NCBI GenBank assembly: GCA_018402255.1
Contig: JAGYIS010000004.1
Location: forward strand, 248,001 to 312,000
DNA: 64,000 bases
Direction: 5' to 3'
DNA from: Marinobacter sp.
GTDB lineage: Bacteria; Pseudomonadota; Gammaproteobacteria; Pseudomonadales; Oleiphilaceae
The position numbers were made by a program, and so were the translations under genes. The notes below the pieces were generated by a model. It did no database searches, was not told the DNA's origin, and saw only the letters and a program-made list of their open reading frames with translations. Positions 56,830-64,000 of this stretch are shown in pieces (the stretch's first letter is position 1; every line of letters starts with the position of its first letter).

Positions 56830-58253
56830 GGATTGCCTGCCAGTTTTTGCTTCAGTTTTCGTAACTTCATGATGAATTTCGTGATGAGCCCCGGTCGAAT
56901 TTTTTTGTATTCGCTGTAAGCCCTACCGAAGGTGTCAAGGTAAAGAGAGAGATCGCCTGCGTTCTTGGCCTCTAGAAACGAGCTGTGTGAGATCTCTCGC
57001 ATCTTGATGCGCATGCGTTGGCGTCGTCGTTCGTGGCGGGGTATTTGCCGTGATGCGGCAGATACGCGCTTCGGTGGTGTCCAGCGCCCTGCGCGCGCCT
57101 CGAGATGAAGCCGATAACTCAGTCCTTTTCGTCTGTGTCTGAGTCCCGCATCTTGAGAGATAAGGGTCTCTTCCACGCTCAGTGGACTTATATCTATTCG
57201 ACCCTCTTTGGCAGCTAAGTGCAGAAGTTTTTCCAGATGCTGATTTCTGACCACAAGGAGGTTGGTGCCGCGGGGGTCGTGGACGTATTTAGGCAGCCAT
57301 GCGTCCCCCAAGACCAGGTCGGCGGTCTCCGCGAAAACGTCATCACAGAAATCGCAAGCCTTGTATTTAAAAGTACCAGCTCCCCAGTCAGTCCCTTTCA
57401 ATTCTTTGGTTGGAATGATCTTTTCTTCGCTGGCACTGGCGGCCAATGTGTAATACTTGTCAGCCCTTTCGGTATTGTCTTTGACCCTAAAGTCGATCCG
57501 TTTGAGACGATCCGGTGCGATTCCGGTTTGCCAGGCAAGACTTTCCGCATAACCGGAACTTTTCAGGTGGCCACACACCAAGCCTATGCAGAACTTAATC
57601 CGTTCTTTTAAGACTGGATCTTCCTGCTGCAATAATCTGACGCTTTTAATGAAACAGGGTAGACCGATGATTGCGTAGCGACCGGGCGTCTCCCTAACCT
57701 GTTTCAGGGCTCCTGAGAGTTCTACAGGGTAATATCTGGATTTACCTCCCAAGGCGACTTTTTGGGGAGAGTCAGAGAGCTGATAGCTGAATAGAAGGTT
57801 TTCACTGTTCGGCGATGTTGTTGGTCGCACATGAATGACATGATCGACGACACCGGATTCGAGTAGCTCGTTCAGAATCCATGAGCCGAACCCGCCCGAG
57901 CTTCCTCTCTCCCGAAAGCCTTCTTGGGTGACATGTCCTCCGTAAAGTGACTGAAAATATCCGAGGCCATCGACCTTTTGATTGCATGTCTCTGAAAAAA
58001 GCCCGAGACCAATCACATCCTCATTCGGACCCTCTCCAGAAAATGGACAAACTTTACTTGCAGAGTCAGATGCGAGAACCGACGCCCCATCGGCCTGCTT
58101 GACGGCGTGCGCCTCATATTGGCCGTACGCGTTCATGGTCATGGAAAATGGCGCATCTTTGATTGCCGCGCAAGCGCCACACCCAATGCAGAGACCGTTG
58201 GAGATAACGGTCTGGTTGAGGTCTGTGGTGATTGCGTCGGTGTAAGGCCCCAT
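56826..58253 (-). CDS. F420 hydrogenase/dehydrogenase beta-subunit-like Fe-S protein
   Basis: 475 residues from ATG 58253, with AGGGA before it; a TTG at 58301 is rejected. A 4Fe-4S motif near the start, CIGCGAC, and a later Cys set, CIGLVCGHLKSSGY and YKACDFCDD, fit the C-terminal domain of the FrhB family. Other conserved stretches are RYAIIGLPCFIKSVRLL and LGDAWLPKYVHDPRGTNL. Homologues are usual partners of pyruvyl transferases in glycan loci but the reaction is not settled. Divergent from the glutamine-kinase-like gene. Confidence 0.82.
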   Translation of the reverse strand: MGPYTDAITTDLNQTVISNGLCIGCGACAAIKDAPFSMTMNAYGQYEAHAVKQADGASVLASDSASKVCPFSGEGPNEDVIGLGLFSETCNQKVDGLGYFQSLYGGHVTQEGFRERGSSGGFGSWILNELLESGVVDHVIHVRPTTSPNSENLLFSYQLSDSPQKVALGGKSRYYPVELSGALKQVRETPGRYAIIGLPCFIKSVRLLQQEDPVLKERIKFCIGLVCGHLKSSGYAESLAWQTGIAPDRLKRIDFRVKDNTERADKYYTLAASASEEKIIPTKELKGTDWGAGTFKYKACDFCDDVFAETADLVLGDAWLPKYVHDPRGTNLLVVRNQHLEKLLHLAAKEGRIDISPLSVEETLISQDAGLRHRRKGLSYRLHLEARAGRWTPPKRVSAASRQIPRHERRRQRMRIKMREISHSSFLEAKNAGDLSLYLDTFGRAYSEYKKIRPGLITKFIMKLRKLKQKLAGNP

Positions 58254-58386
58254 AGCGGTGTCCCTGTGGTCATGCAAGTGCTGAAGAAATTGAATTGCCA
58301 AGAGCTTTTGTCTCTGATGAGCATGCTCAACTTCTCGAAAATGGTATCATTTATGGGCGTACATCGTCGGGTTGTCTGAGGGTGTC

Positions 58387-58452
58387 ATGAGAACTTGTTT
58401 TTTGGGCGGGCTCCGGAAAGGAGCTGGACCGTCTTACATTTTTCGAAAATAG
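58387..58452 (+). CDS. Possible 21-residue leader ORF coupled to the glutamine-kinase-like gene
   Basis: ATG 58387 has GAGGGTG five bases before it, the best ribosome binding site here. The frame ends at TAG 58450-58452, whose last base is the first of GTG 58452 (TAGTG). The peptide has no known homologue that I recognise. It may exist only to bring ribosomes to the weakly marked GTG start. Not proven to be translated. Confidence 0.35.
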   Translation: MRTCFLGGLRKGAGPSYIFRK

Positions 58453-61400
58453 TGAGCCCCAGTTTGAATAATAATCAACCCCGCCTGGTTATTCTGGGTG
58501 CTGGAAAACCATTCAAAGGAGAGCAGCATAGCGTTTTACGCGGCGCTACAGGTCGTCGGAGAGTGCTTGACTGGTTACTCCATGCGATGCGGTCAGTTGG
58601 CCCCGAGGTCTATTTTGTCGGTGGCTATCAGATTGATGCGGTAGCTGAAAGCTATCCGCAGCTCCACTACTGCGTCAATCCCAATTGGGAGAACACCGGG
58701 GCTGCGGCGTCACTGCTCGAGGCTCCATTGACAGATCGTGTGGTTCATTATGTCTCCTACGCCGATGTCCTCTTCCGTGATTCTGCTGTGCGCTCCCTGG
58801 CTTCCAGCGAGGCCGATATTGCCGTTCTGGTAGATACCAGTTGGCGCCATCGGTTTGAGGGGCGCTCCGAGGAAGACCTCGCTCGGTGCGAAAAAGTAAA
58901 TCTCCATAACGGCATGGTTACTCGTTTGGGGCGAGACATCTTACCGGAGCTGGCGGATGCTGAATTTGTTGGCCTTGTTCGCCTTCAACCAGCGGTTGCG
59001 GGGTACCTGGCAGAACTGGAGGAAGTGCCCGACTCGATCCGAAAAGGCAGTCTGGCCCAGCTTCTAGAATTTTTACGTGTGCGCGGATTCACGGTGAAAG
59101 CTGTGGATGTTGCTGGCGGGTGGGCGGAGCTCAACGAACCCAATGATTTGAGTCGGTTTATCCTTGGCACCAAGGCGCAGACCCTGCATCGGCTTCAGGG
59201 GGTTGTGAGTCGCAGTCGTATTGAGGATCAGGTCAGTTTCACCGTCGCCGAATGGCAGGACGGTGACGATCATGTGCTCAGCGGCATAGCAGAGCGCCTT
59301 GCCGGAGCCGATAAACTGGTTGTTCGTAGTAGTGCGCTGTCAGAAGACGGATTTGGCGTCTCCAATGCAGGTGCTTATACAAGCGTTCTGAATGTAAATG
59401 GTCAGATCGAGAGTGAGATTCGGGAAGCCATTGGCAGGGTTATCGCCTCCTACCCGGACGGCCACCCCGATAACCAGGTGCTGGTGCAGCCGATGCTGGA
59501 GGACGTGATTGCCAGCGGCGTGGCATTCACCAAAACCCTGTCGTCGGGGGCGCCTTATTACGTGGTGAATTACGACGACACCACCAGCAGCACCGAATCC
59601 ATCACCAGTGGTGCCAGCCGTGAGCACAAAACACTGTTTGTTCATCGTGATGCGCCGGAGCATTTAATACAAACTCCGGAAAACCTGAAAGGGCTCATGC
59701 CGGCGCTGCGAGAAATTGAAGACCTGCTCGACTTTGATTCCCTGGATATGGAATTTGCCATCACTCGGGGCGGTCTGATCCACATTCTTCAGGTTCGACC
59801 GATTGCGGTTCAGCATGAGCTGACCCAAAGTGATGCCGCTCACGGCTTGCTGGCGAATGCTGCGGATCGATTCCGGCAATTGCAGGTGCCATCGCCGTAT
59901 ATTGTTGGTGAGCACGCCTATTTCGGTGTTATGCCGGACTGGAACCCGGCGGAAATTATCGGTACCCGGCCGGGAAGGCTGGCGTCCGGCCTGTATCGCT
60001 ACCTGATCTTGGACGACGTCTGGGCCACCCAGCGTGCGGAATATGGTTATCGGGATGTTCGCCCTCAGCCGTTGCTAAGGATGTTTGCTGGTCATCCGTT
60101 TGTGGACATTCGTGCCAGTTTTAACTCCTTCGTACCCCGGTCGCTGGATAAACGCTTGGCCGGCCGGCTTGTGGATTTCTACATGAACTGGTTGCGCCGG
60201 CATCCGCACTTGCACGACAAGGTGGAGTTTGACGTGGTGCCCACGTGCTATGCGCTCGATTTTGAGCGGTGGCGTTTCCGATTAACCAGCGAGTCAGATT
60301 TCACTGCAAACGAGATTGACCAGCTCGAGGCGGGTCTGAAAGCCATCACCGCCGGCGCTGTCGCAAGAACAGATGCAGATCTGAAGGCAGTTGATGATTT
60401 TGAACAGCGGTTTACAGCGTTCCGAAGCACCAACAGGCCAAGGTTGGAGCAGGCTTTGTCATTGCTTGAAGAGTGCCGCCGGTATGGCACCCTGACGTTT
60501 GCTCATCTGGCCCGAAGCGCCTTCGTGGCGGTTACCCTGTTGCGGTCAGCGGTGGAGAAAGGCGTTATTTCGCAGATGGCAATGGATGCCTTCCTGAACT
60601 CGATTCGTACGGTGTCCCATCAGTTTACCGAGGATGCCGCGAAGGTGGCCCGCGATGAACTCTCCATGGAGGCATTCACCCATCAATACGGCCACCTGAG
60701 GCCGGGAACTTACGACATTACCTCGCCGTGCTACGGCGATGATCCTGAGCATTTTCTGGCGCCTGTGGTCAGGCGAGCGGCCTCTGAGGGCCATAGCGGA
60801 TCAGAGCCTATATCGTCCCCGGGTGCCTGGGCAACAGAGCGAAACGCCTTCGGCGATGCCGTTGCGGCGGCTGGCCTGCCCGGCGATATCGACAAACTCG
60901 AACAGTTCATGCGTAATGCGATTGAGGGCCGGGAATACGCGAAGTTCGTCTTCACCCGGCATCTGTCCCGGGCGCTGGACGGTCTGGCGGCCTACGCAGA
61001 AGAGCATGGGCTGACGCGGGAGCAAATGGCGGACATCCCGCTGGAGGCGTTGTCTGCCCTGCGCGCTGGTACGGTTGCGGTTGCTGACGAGGCGTCCTGG
61101 CTTGCCGCTCAGGCCGCCGAGGGGCATGAGGCAGGCCGGGCGGTGGCGATGGTCGAGTTGCCACCACTGCTGCTGTCCGACCGCGACTTTTACGCGTTTC
61201 TGTACACAGACAGCCACGCGAATTTCGTGGGTGCGGGAAAAATTTCTGCCGAGTGCGTTGATTTGCTAGCACAGGCAGCCGGCGAGCGAAACGAGCTTGC
61301 CGGCAAGATTGCCATGATTCCCCAGGCCGATCCGGGTTACGACTGGTTGTTCGGACATGGGATTGCCGGGCTGATTACCACTTATGGCGGCGCCAACTCC

Positions 61401-61535
61401 CACATGGCCATTCGCGCTGCGGAATTTGGTCTGCCGGCCGCGATTGGTGTGGGCGAAGCGAAGTACGAGGTGCTGGCCCGCGCCTCGGTGTTGGAGCTGG
61501 ACCCGGTAAACAAACGAATCGAGGTGATCCGTTAA
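58452..61535 (+). CDS. L-glutamine kinase-like enzyme fused to an N-terminal nucleotidyltransferase-like domain
   Basis: 1027 residues from GTG 58452 (TTG 58395 is an alternative). Residues 1-255: nucleotidyltransferase-like, LVILGAGKPFKGEQHSVL near the start and GGWAELNEPNDLSRF at the end. Residues 260-480: PEP-synthase-type ATP-grasp with VRSSALSEDG, QPMLEDVIASGVAFT and ILQVRPI. A helical middle follows. The phospho-histidine domain near the end has GGANSHMAIRA with His984, 44 residues from the C-terminus. There is no TIM-barrel PEP/pyruvate domain, so it is not PEP synthase. This layout is that of C. jejuni Cj1418, which phosphorylates the amide of L-glutamine using ATP. The next two genes supply the remaining steps. 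Confidence 0.8.
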   Translation: MSPSLNNNQPRLVILGAGKPFKGEQHSVLRGATGRRRVLDWLLHAMRSVGPEVYFVGGYQIDAVAESYPQLHYCVNPNWENTGAAASLLEAPLTDRVVHYVSYADVLFRDSAVRSLASSEADIAVLVDTSWRHRFEGRSEEDLARCEKVNLHNGMVTRLGRDILPELADAEFVGLVRLQPAVAGYLAELEEVPDSIRKGSLAQLLEFLRVRGFTVKAVDVAGGWAELNEPNDLSRFILGTKAQTLHRLQGVVSRSRIEDQVSFTVAEWQDGDDHVLSGIAERLAGADKLVVRSSALSEDGFGVSNAGAYTSVLNVNGQIESEIREAIGRVIASYPDGHPDNQVLVQPMLEDVIASGVAFTKTLSSGAPYYVVNYDDTTSSTESITSGASREHKTLFVHRDAPEHLIQTPENLKGLMPALREIEDLLDFDSLDMEFAITRGGLIHILQVRPIAVQHELTQSDAAHGLLANAADRFRQLQVPSPYIVGEHAYFGVMPDWNPAEIIGTRPGRLASGLYRYLILDDVWATQRAEYGYRDVRPQPLLRMFAGHPFVDIRASFNSFVPRSLDKRLAGRLVDFYMNWLRRHPHLHDKVEFDVVPTCYALDFERWRFRLTSESDFTANEIDQLEAGLKAITAGAVARTDADLKAVDDFEQRFTAFRSTNRPRLEQALSLLEECRRYGTLTFAHLARSAFVAVTLLRSAVEKGVISQMAMDAFLNSIRTVSHQFTEDAAKVARDELSMEAFTHQYGHLRPGTYDITSPCYGDDPEHFLAPVVRRAASEGHSGSEPISSPGAWATERNAFGDAVAAAGLPGDIDKLEQFMRNAIEGREYAKFVFTRHLSRALDGLAAYAEEHGLTREQMADIPLEALSALRAGTVAVADEASWLAAQAAEGHEAGRAVAMVELPPLLLSDRDFYAFLYTDSHANFVGAGKISAECVDLLAQAAGERNELAGKIAMIPQADPGYDWLFGHGIAGLITTYGGANSHMAIRAAEFGLPAAIGVGEAKYEVLARASVLELDPVNKRIEVIR

Positions 61536-61536
61536 G

Positions 61537-62184
61537 ATGCGCATTGGCATCACTCAGCGTGTTGAAGTGGTCCCGTCTTATGGCGAACGCAGGGACTGCC
61601 TGGATCAGCAGTGGTTCCAGTTGCTCGAATCGCTGGGTTTTGTGCCGATACCGGTTCCCAATTCGCTCGCGGATGTTGAGGGGTGGCTCGACGCTCTGGG
61701 CATCGAGGGGCTGATTCTTTCCGGTGGCAACGACCTTTGCCAGTTGCCGGATGCCAGCAATGCTTCTACGGAAAGGGATAGAACGGAAAACGCCTTGCTT
61801 GCCGTCGCTCAACAAAGGCAATGGCCGGTTCTGGGTGTGTGCCGTGGTCTGCAGATGATTAATGTCTGGCTAGGCGGGCAGCTAGCCGCAGTTTCCGGGC
61901 ATACGGCTGTCCGACATGGGGTCAGCTCCACTCAGGATGCCGACGCCTGCTTTCGCCCCTATCGCGAGGTCAACAGCTTTCACAACTGGGGCATAGCGCC
62001 GAATGGGCTGGCGGCGAATCTGATCCCCCAGTTACTGAGCCCAGAGTGTGACATCGAAGCTTATCTGCATATTGATCTGCCTTGGGCTGGCATCATGTGG
62101 CACCCAGAGCGGGAAGCGCCCTTCAACGAACACGACAAACAACTTTTCAATCGCATTTTCAGAGGTACCCCATGCAAACACTGA
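61537..62184 (+). CDS. Class I amidotransferase-like hydrolase (gamma-glutamyl-CDP-amidate hydrolase, Cj1417-like)
   Basis: 215 residues starting one base after the kinase-like gene. The fold is peptidase C26/GATase I: ILSGGNDLCQLP near 67-78, nucleophile Cys102 in VLGVCRGLQMIN, and His189 and Glu191 in IMWHPERE. No synthase partner domain is attached. In the Cj1416-1418 pathway the hydrolase removes glutamate from gamma-glutamyl-CDP-amidate to release cytidine diphosphoramidate; that job is inferred here from the neighbours. Alone, the sequence would be called a gamma-glutamyl-GABA hydrolase-like protein. Confidence 0.8.
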   Translation: MRIGITQRVEVVPSYGERRDCLDQQWFQLLESLGFVPIPVPNSLADVEGWLDALGIEGLILSGGNDLCQLPDASNASTERDRTENALLAVAQQRQWPVLGVCRGLQMINVWLGGQLAAVSGHTAVRHGVSSTQDADACFRPYREVNSFHNWGIAPNGLAANLIPQLLSPECDIEAYLHIDLPWAGIMWHPEREAPFNEHDKQLFNRIFRGTPCKH

Positions 62185-62954
62185 TTCTGGCCGCAGGGCA
62201 GGGCACCCGGCTGCGCCCCTACACCAACGATCGCCCCAAATGCATGGTGGCTCTGGCAGGCAAGCCCTTATTGCATCGTCAGATGGCGGCGATGGCCGCC
62301 TGCGGCGTGAAAGACGGTATTACCGTGATCGGTGGCTACCGTTCCGGCGATCTGGATACTCTGGGCGGTAACCTGGTGCTTAACCCCGAATACGCCACCA
62401 CGAATATGGTCCGGACCCTGTTCTGTGCACGGGATCAGATGAAGCCCGGGGAAGATCTGTTGATCAGCTACGGTGATATCGTGTACGAGCCTTCGGTTCT
62501 GCAGGCCTTGCTGGACTGCGATGCACCGGTTTGCCTGGCGGCAGATCGCGAGTGGAAGCGGCTGTGGCAGCTCAGAATGGACGAGCCGCTGGACGATGCG
62601 GAAACCTTTATCATGGACGAGGCCGGATATGTCACAGAGCTGGGCAAGAAACCCCAGGACTACAGCCAGGTTCAGGCCCAGTACATGGGGTTGATCAAGA
62701 TCCGGGGCGATCAGGTGCAGGCGTTTGTCGATGTGTTCGACAGCCTGGACCGCGACGCCACCTACGACGGCAAGGATTTCGACAACATGTACATGACCAG
62801 CTTTATCCAGCACCTGATTGACACCGGCTGGCCGGTGAAGGCCTGCCTGGTGAACAATGGCTGGCTGGAAGTGGACACTGCTGATGAGCTGGAAGCTTAT
62901 TCCGCCATGGCGGAAAAGGGCGAGCTGGCATCCTATTGCGCGTTATCGAACTGA
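62172..62954 (+). CDS. Nucleotidyltransferase (CTP:phosphoglutamine cytidylyltransferase, Cj1416-like)
   Basis: 260 residues from ATG 62172, overlapping the hydrolase by 13 bases. The N-terminal LILAAGQGTRLRPYTNDRPKCM is the NTP-binding signature with the catalytic Arg and Lys; LISYGDIVYEP holds the metal Asp (near 104), and GWLEVDTADEL carries the second Asp. The enzyme class moves CMP from CTP to a phosphate, and by context that acceptor is amide-phosphoglutamine. A phosphocholine or sugar-phosphate acceptor cannot be excluded from sequence only. It overlaps the convergent next gene by 22 bases. Confidence 0.82.
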   Translation: MQTLILAAGQGTRLRPYTNDRPKCMVALAGKPLLHRQMAAMAACGVKDGITVIGGYRSGDLDTLGGNLVLNPEYATTNMVRTLFCARDQMKPGEDLLISYGDIVYEPSVLQALLDCDAPVCLAADREWKRLWQLRMDEPLDDAETFIMDEAGYVTELGKKPQDYSQVQAQYMGLIKIRGDQVQAFVDVFDSLDRDATYDGKDFDNMYMTSFIQHLIDTGWPVKACLVNNGWLEVDTADELEAYSAMAEKGELASYCALSN

Positions 62955-63865
62955 GCTCGCAGTTCGTAGAGGCGATCAACCAGAGGTTCGTAACCCTTGA
63001 GCATGGCCCGGATCTCGTCGGTGTCGCCTATACCGATGTTGCGAATGGAATAGGACGGATCGAAAGGCGCAGATGGTATCTGGGCTTCCGGGAATTCAAG
63101 AAAGTCGCAGATCCGTTCGGCTTCGCCCTTATGGGATTTGACGAAGGTTTCGAAACTGACCGTCAGCATGTGGCTTTCGGTTAATAGCGCCTGCAACGCC
63201 ATCAGGCTGGCCATTTTTGCCGCAATGCCTTTGAGTACATAGGCAATGTCGTCTTTCTCGCTGTCATCGAAGGCCGGGTCGGACTTGCGCTTGCCAATTT
63301 TGCCCTGCCGCACCACTTCCGCAAACTGGTCGATGGGGTCCCGGTGGACCACGAGCAGCTTGAAGGGTTCAAAGACTGCCGGCCAGGTATGTTCATGCTT
63401 GCCGATCCAGACCGGCTGGTTCCAGACAATGGCCGCTTTTTCCCCGGCATAGGCCTTGCCGACCGCCTGCAACCACTCGTTCCAGATGGAGCTGTCGGAT
63501 GGCGCTCCGCCATTGTTCAGGTGTTTGCGGTAACGGCTCAGGTACTCGAGCTTCAACTGGTTATGCTTTACCTGTTCTTTCAGGGGAAGCTTTGCCGGGG
63601 CTTCGCCTTTGGCCTGCTTGAGCCGGGCGGCGGGCAATTTCCCAAGTGCGGTTTCAAGCCACATGGCCCTGGCAAGCCATTTGGCTTTGGAGACGGAGCT
63701 GGCTTCAAGAATGCTGCCAATCCGTCCGCTGCGTTTGAAGTCGGTAAATTCTCCACGGGGCACGAAACAATGCGGATGGCCCTTGAGGTAGTCCACGACA
63801 GCGCCAGAACCAGACCAGTAGATGCCGGCCACGAGAATGTTGAGGGGAGGTTGCTGATCCGTCAT
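62933..63865 (-). CDS. P-loop sulfotransferase-like protein
   Basis: 310 residues. The N-terminus NILVAGIYWSGSGAVVDYLKGHP holds a 5'-PSB-like loop, and LLVVHRDPIDQFAEVV (about 178-193) a 3'-PB-like motif of PAPS-dependent sulfotransferases. Basic residues follow in RQGKIGKRKSDP. The substrate is unknown; carbohydrate is likely from its setting. Its ATG overlaps the stop of the next upstream gene on the same strand. Family assignment rests on these two motifs. Confidence 0.72.
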   Translation of the reverse strand: MTDQQPPLNILVAGIYWSGSGAVVDYLKGHPHCFVPRGEFTDFKRSGRIGSILEASSVSKAKWLARAMWLETALGKLPAARLKQAKGEAPAKLPLKEQVKHNQLKLEYLSRYRKHLNNGGAPSDSSIWNEWLQAVGKAYAGEKAAIVWNQPVWIGKHEHTWPAVFEPFKLLVVHRDPIDQFAEVVRQGKIGKRKSDPAFDDSEKDDIAYVLKGIAAKMASLMALQALLTESHMLTVSFETFVKSHKGEAERICDFLEFPEAQIPSAPFDPSYSIRNIGIGDTDEIRAMLKGYEPLVDRLYELRAQFDNAQ

Positions 63866-64000
63866 TGCCCGCCTGCTTCTGTGGGTTGTTCAATAAAGGC
63901 AGAGACCACCACATCACTCCGAAACGGCGCCAGCCACTCCGGTTTCACGGTCACTGGCAGCTGGGCTACAACTGATGACAAGCCCTCCGCCAGGCCATTC
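63862..64000 (-). CDS. C-terminal end of an unidentified protein (partial)
   Basis: The minus strand is open from the window edge to TGA at 63864-63862 and reads NGLAEGLSSVVAQLPVTVKP, then EWLAPFRSDVVVSAFIEQ and a short tail: 45 residues. The stop overlaps the ATG of the sulfotransferase-like gene, so both belong to one operon entering from the right. Too short to name. Confidence 0.6.
   Translation of the reverse strand, partial: NGLAEGLSSVVAQLPVTVKPEWLAPFRSDVVVSAFIEQPTEAGGQ

Noticed and set aside
58452..61535. Annotation as PEP synthase or pyruvate phosphate dikinase
   Set aside because: The ATP-grasp and phospho-His domains are present, but the C-terminal PEP/pyruvate TIM barrel is missing, and the neighbours fit the glutamine kinase pathway.
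61537..62184. Annotation as gamma-glutamyl-GABA hydrolase of putrescine breakdown
   Set aside because: The fold is the same, but no other putrescine gene is near, and the flanking genes match the Cj1416-1418 set.
62172..62954. Annotation as LicC-like phosphocholine cytidylyltransferase
   Set aside because: The N-terminal signature would allow it, but no choline kinase or transporter is seen; context favours phosphoglutamine. It remains a secondary option.
1..64000. tRNA, rRNA, CRISPR array, insertion sequence or integrase
   Set aside because: Read on both strands; no cloverleaf with a TTCRA loop, no spaced direct repeats, no transposase or integrase motifs were recognised. Without a covariance search a small RNA could still be missed.

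Overview
The window reads as a chromosome segment of a marine gammaproteobacterium, most like Marinobacter. The grounds are a standard gammaproteobacterial S10-spc-alpha ribosomal order, a uvrA / MFS / ssb block as in pseudomonads, a complete MSHA type IV pilus locus, and glnA-ntrB-ntrC with sigma-54/NtrC-type control sites. No rRNA, tRNA, insertion sequence, prophage or CRISPR array was recognised.

Layout. 1-9200: the end of the S10 operon, the spc operon and the alpha operon (rplP through rplQ, including secY, rpmJ and rpoA), closed by a strong bidirectional terminator. 9269-14250: uvrA (minus), an MFS transporter and ssb. 14481-32227: the MSHA pilus operon mshI to mshQ, with pilM/N/O/P-like assembly proteins, secretin, two ATPases, platform protein, five prepilin-like proteins and a 1558-residue MshQ carrying two PA14 domains. 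32249-37162 (minus): ntrC, ntrB, a DUF4124 protein and glnA. Both glnA and ntrB have a GG-N10-GC sigma-54 promoter and upstream NtrC-like dyads. 37557-49177: typA, proline iminopeptidase, dtd, a porin, a CYTH phosphatase, a potassium channel, glnE, ilvE and a DUF6165 protein. glnE modifies the GlnA encoded nearby, and the target tyrosine motif is visible in GlnA.

49256-64000 is a cell-envelope glycan region: a heptosyltransferase, a Kdo kinase, a second small kinase-like protein, GT25 and GT2 glycosyltransferases, an O-antigen ligase, and a pair made of a polysaccharide pyruvyl transferase and an F420-hydrogenase-beta-like Fe-S protein. The most notable part is 58452-62954. Three tightly packed genes match, in kind and order of logic, the Campylobacter jejuni Cj1418-Cj1417-Cj1416 enzymes that phosphorylate the amide of glutamine, transfer CMP to it, and hydrolyse off glutamate to release cytidine diphosphoramidate. 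That product is the donor for phosphoramidate decoration of surface polysaccharide. Here the glutamine-kinase-like enzyme carries an extra N-terminal nucleotidyltransferase-like domain. A P-loop sulfotransferase-like gene lies convergent to the cassette.

Four normally intact genes (mshN, mshD, dtd, glnE) are broken by single-base length changes, at least four of them in short C or G runs. Homopolymer sequencing error is more likely than true decay. mshI has no canonical start codon although its N-terminus is clearly coding.
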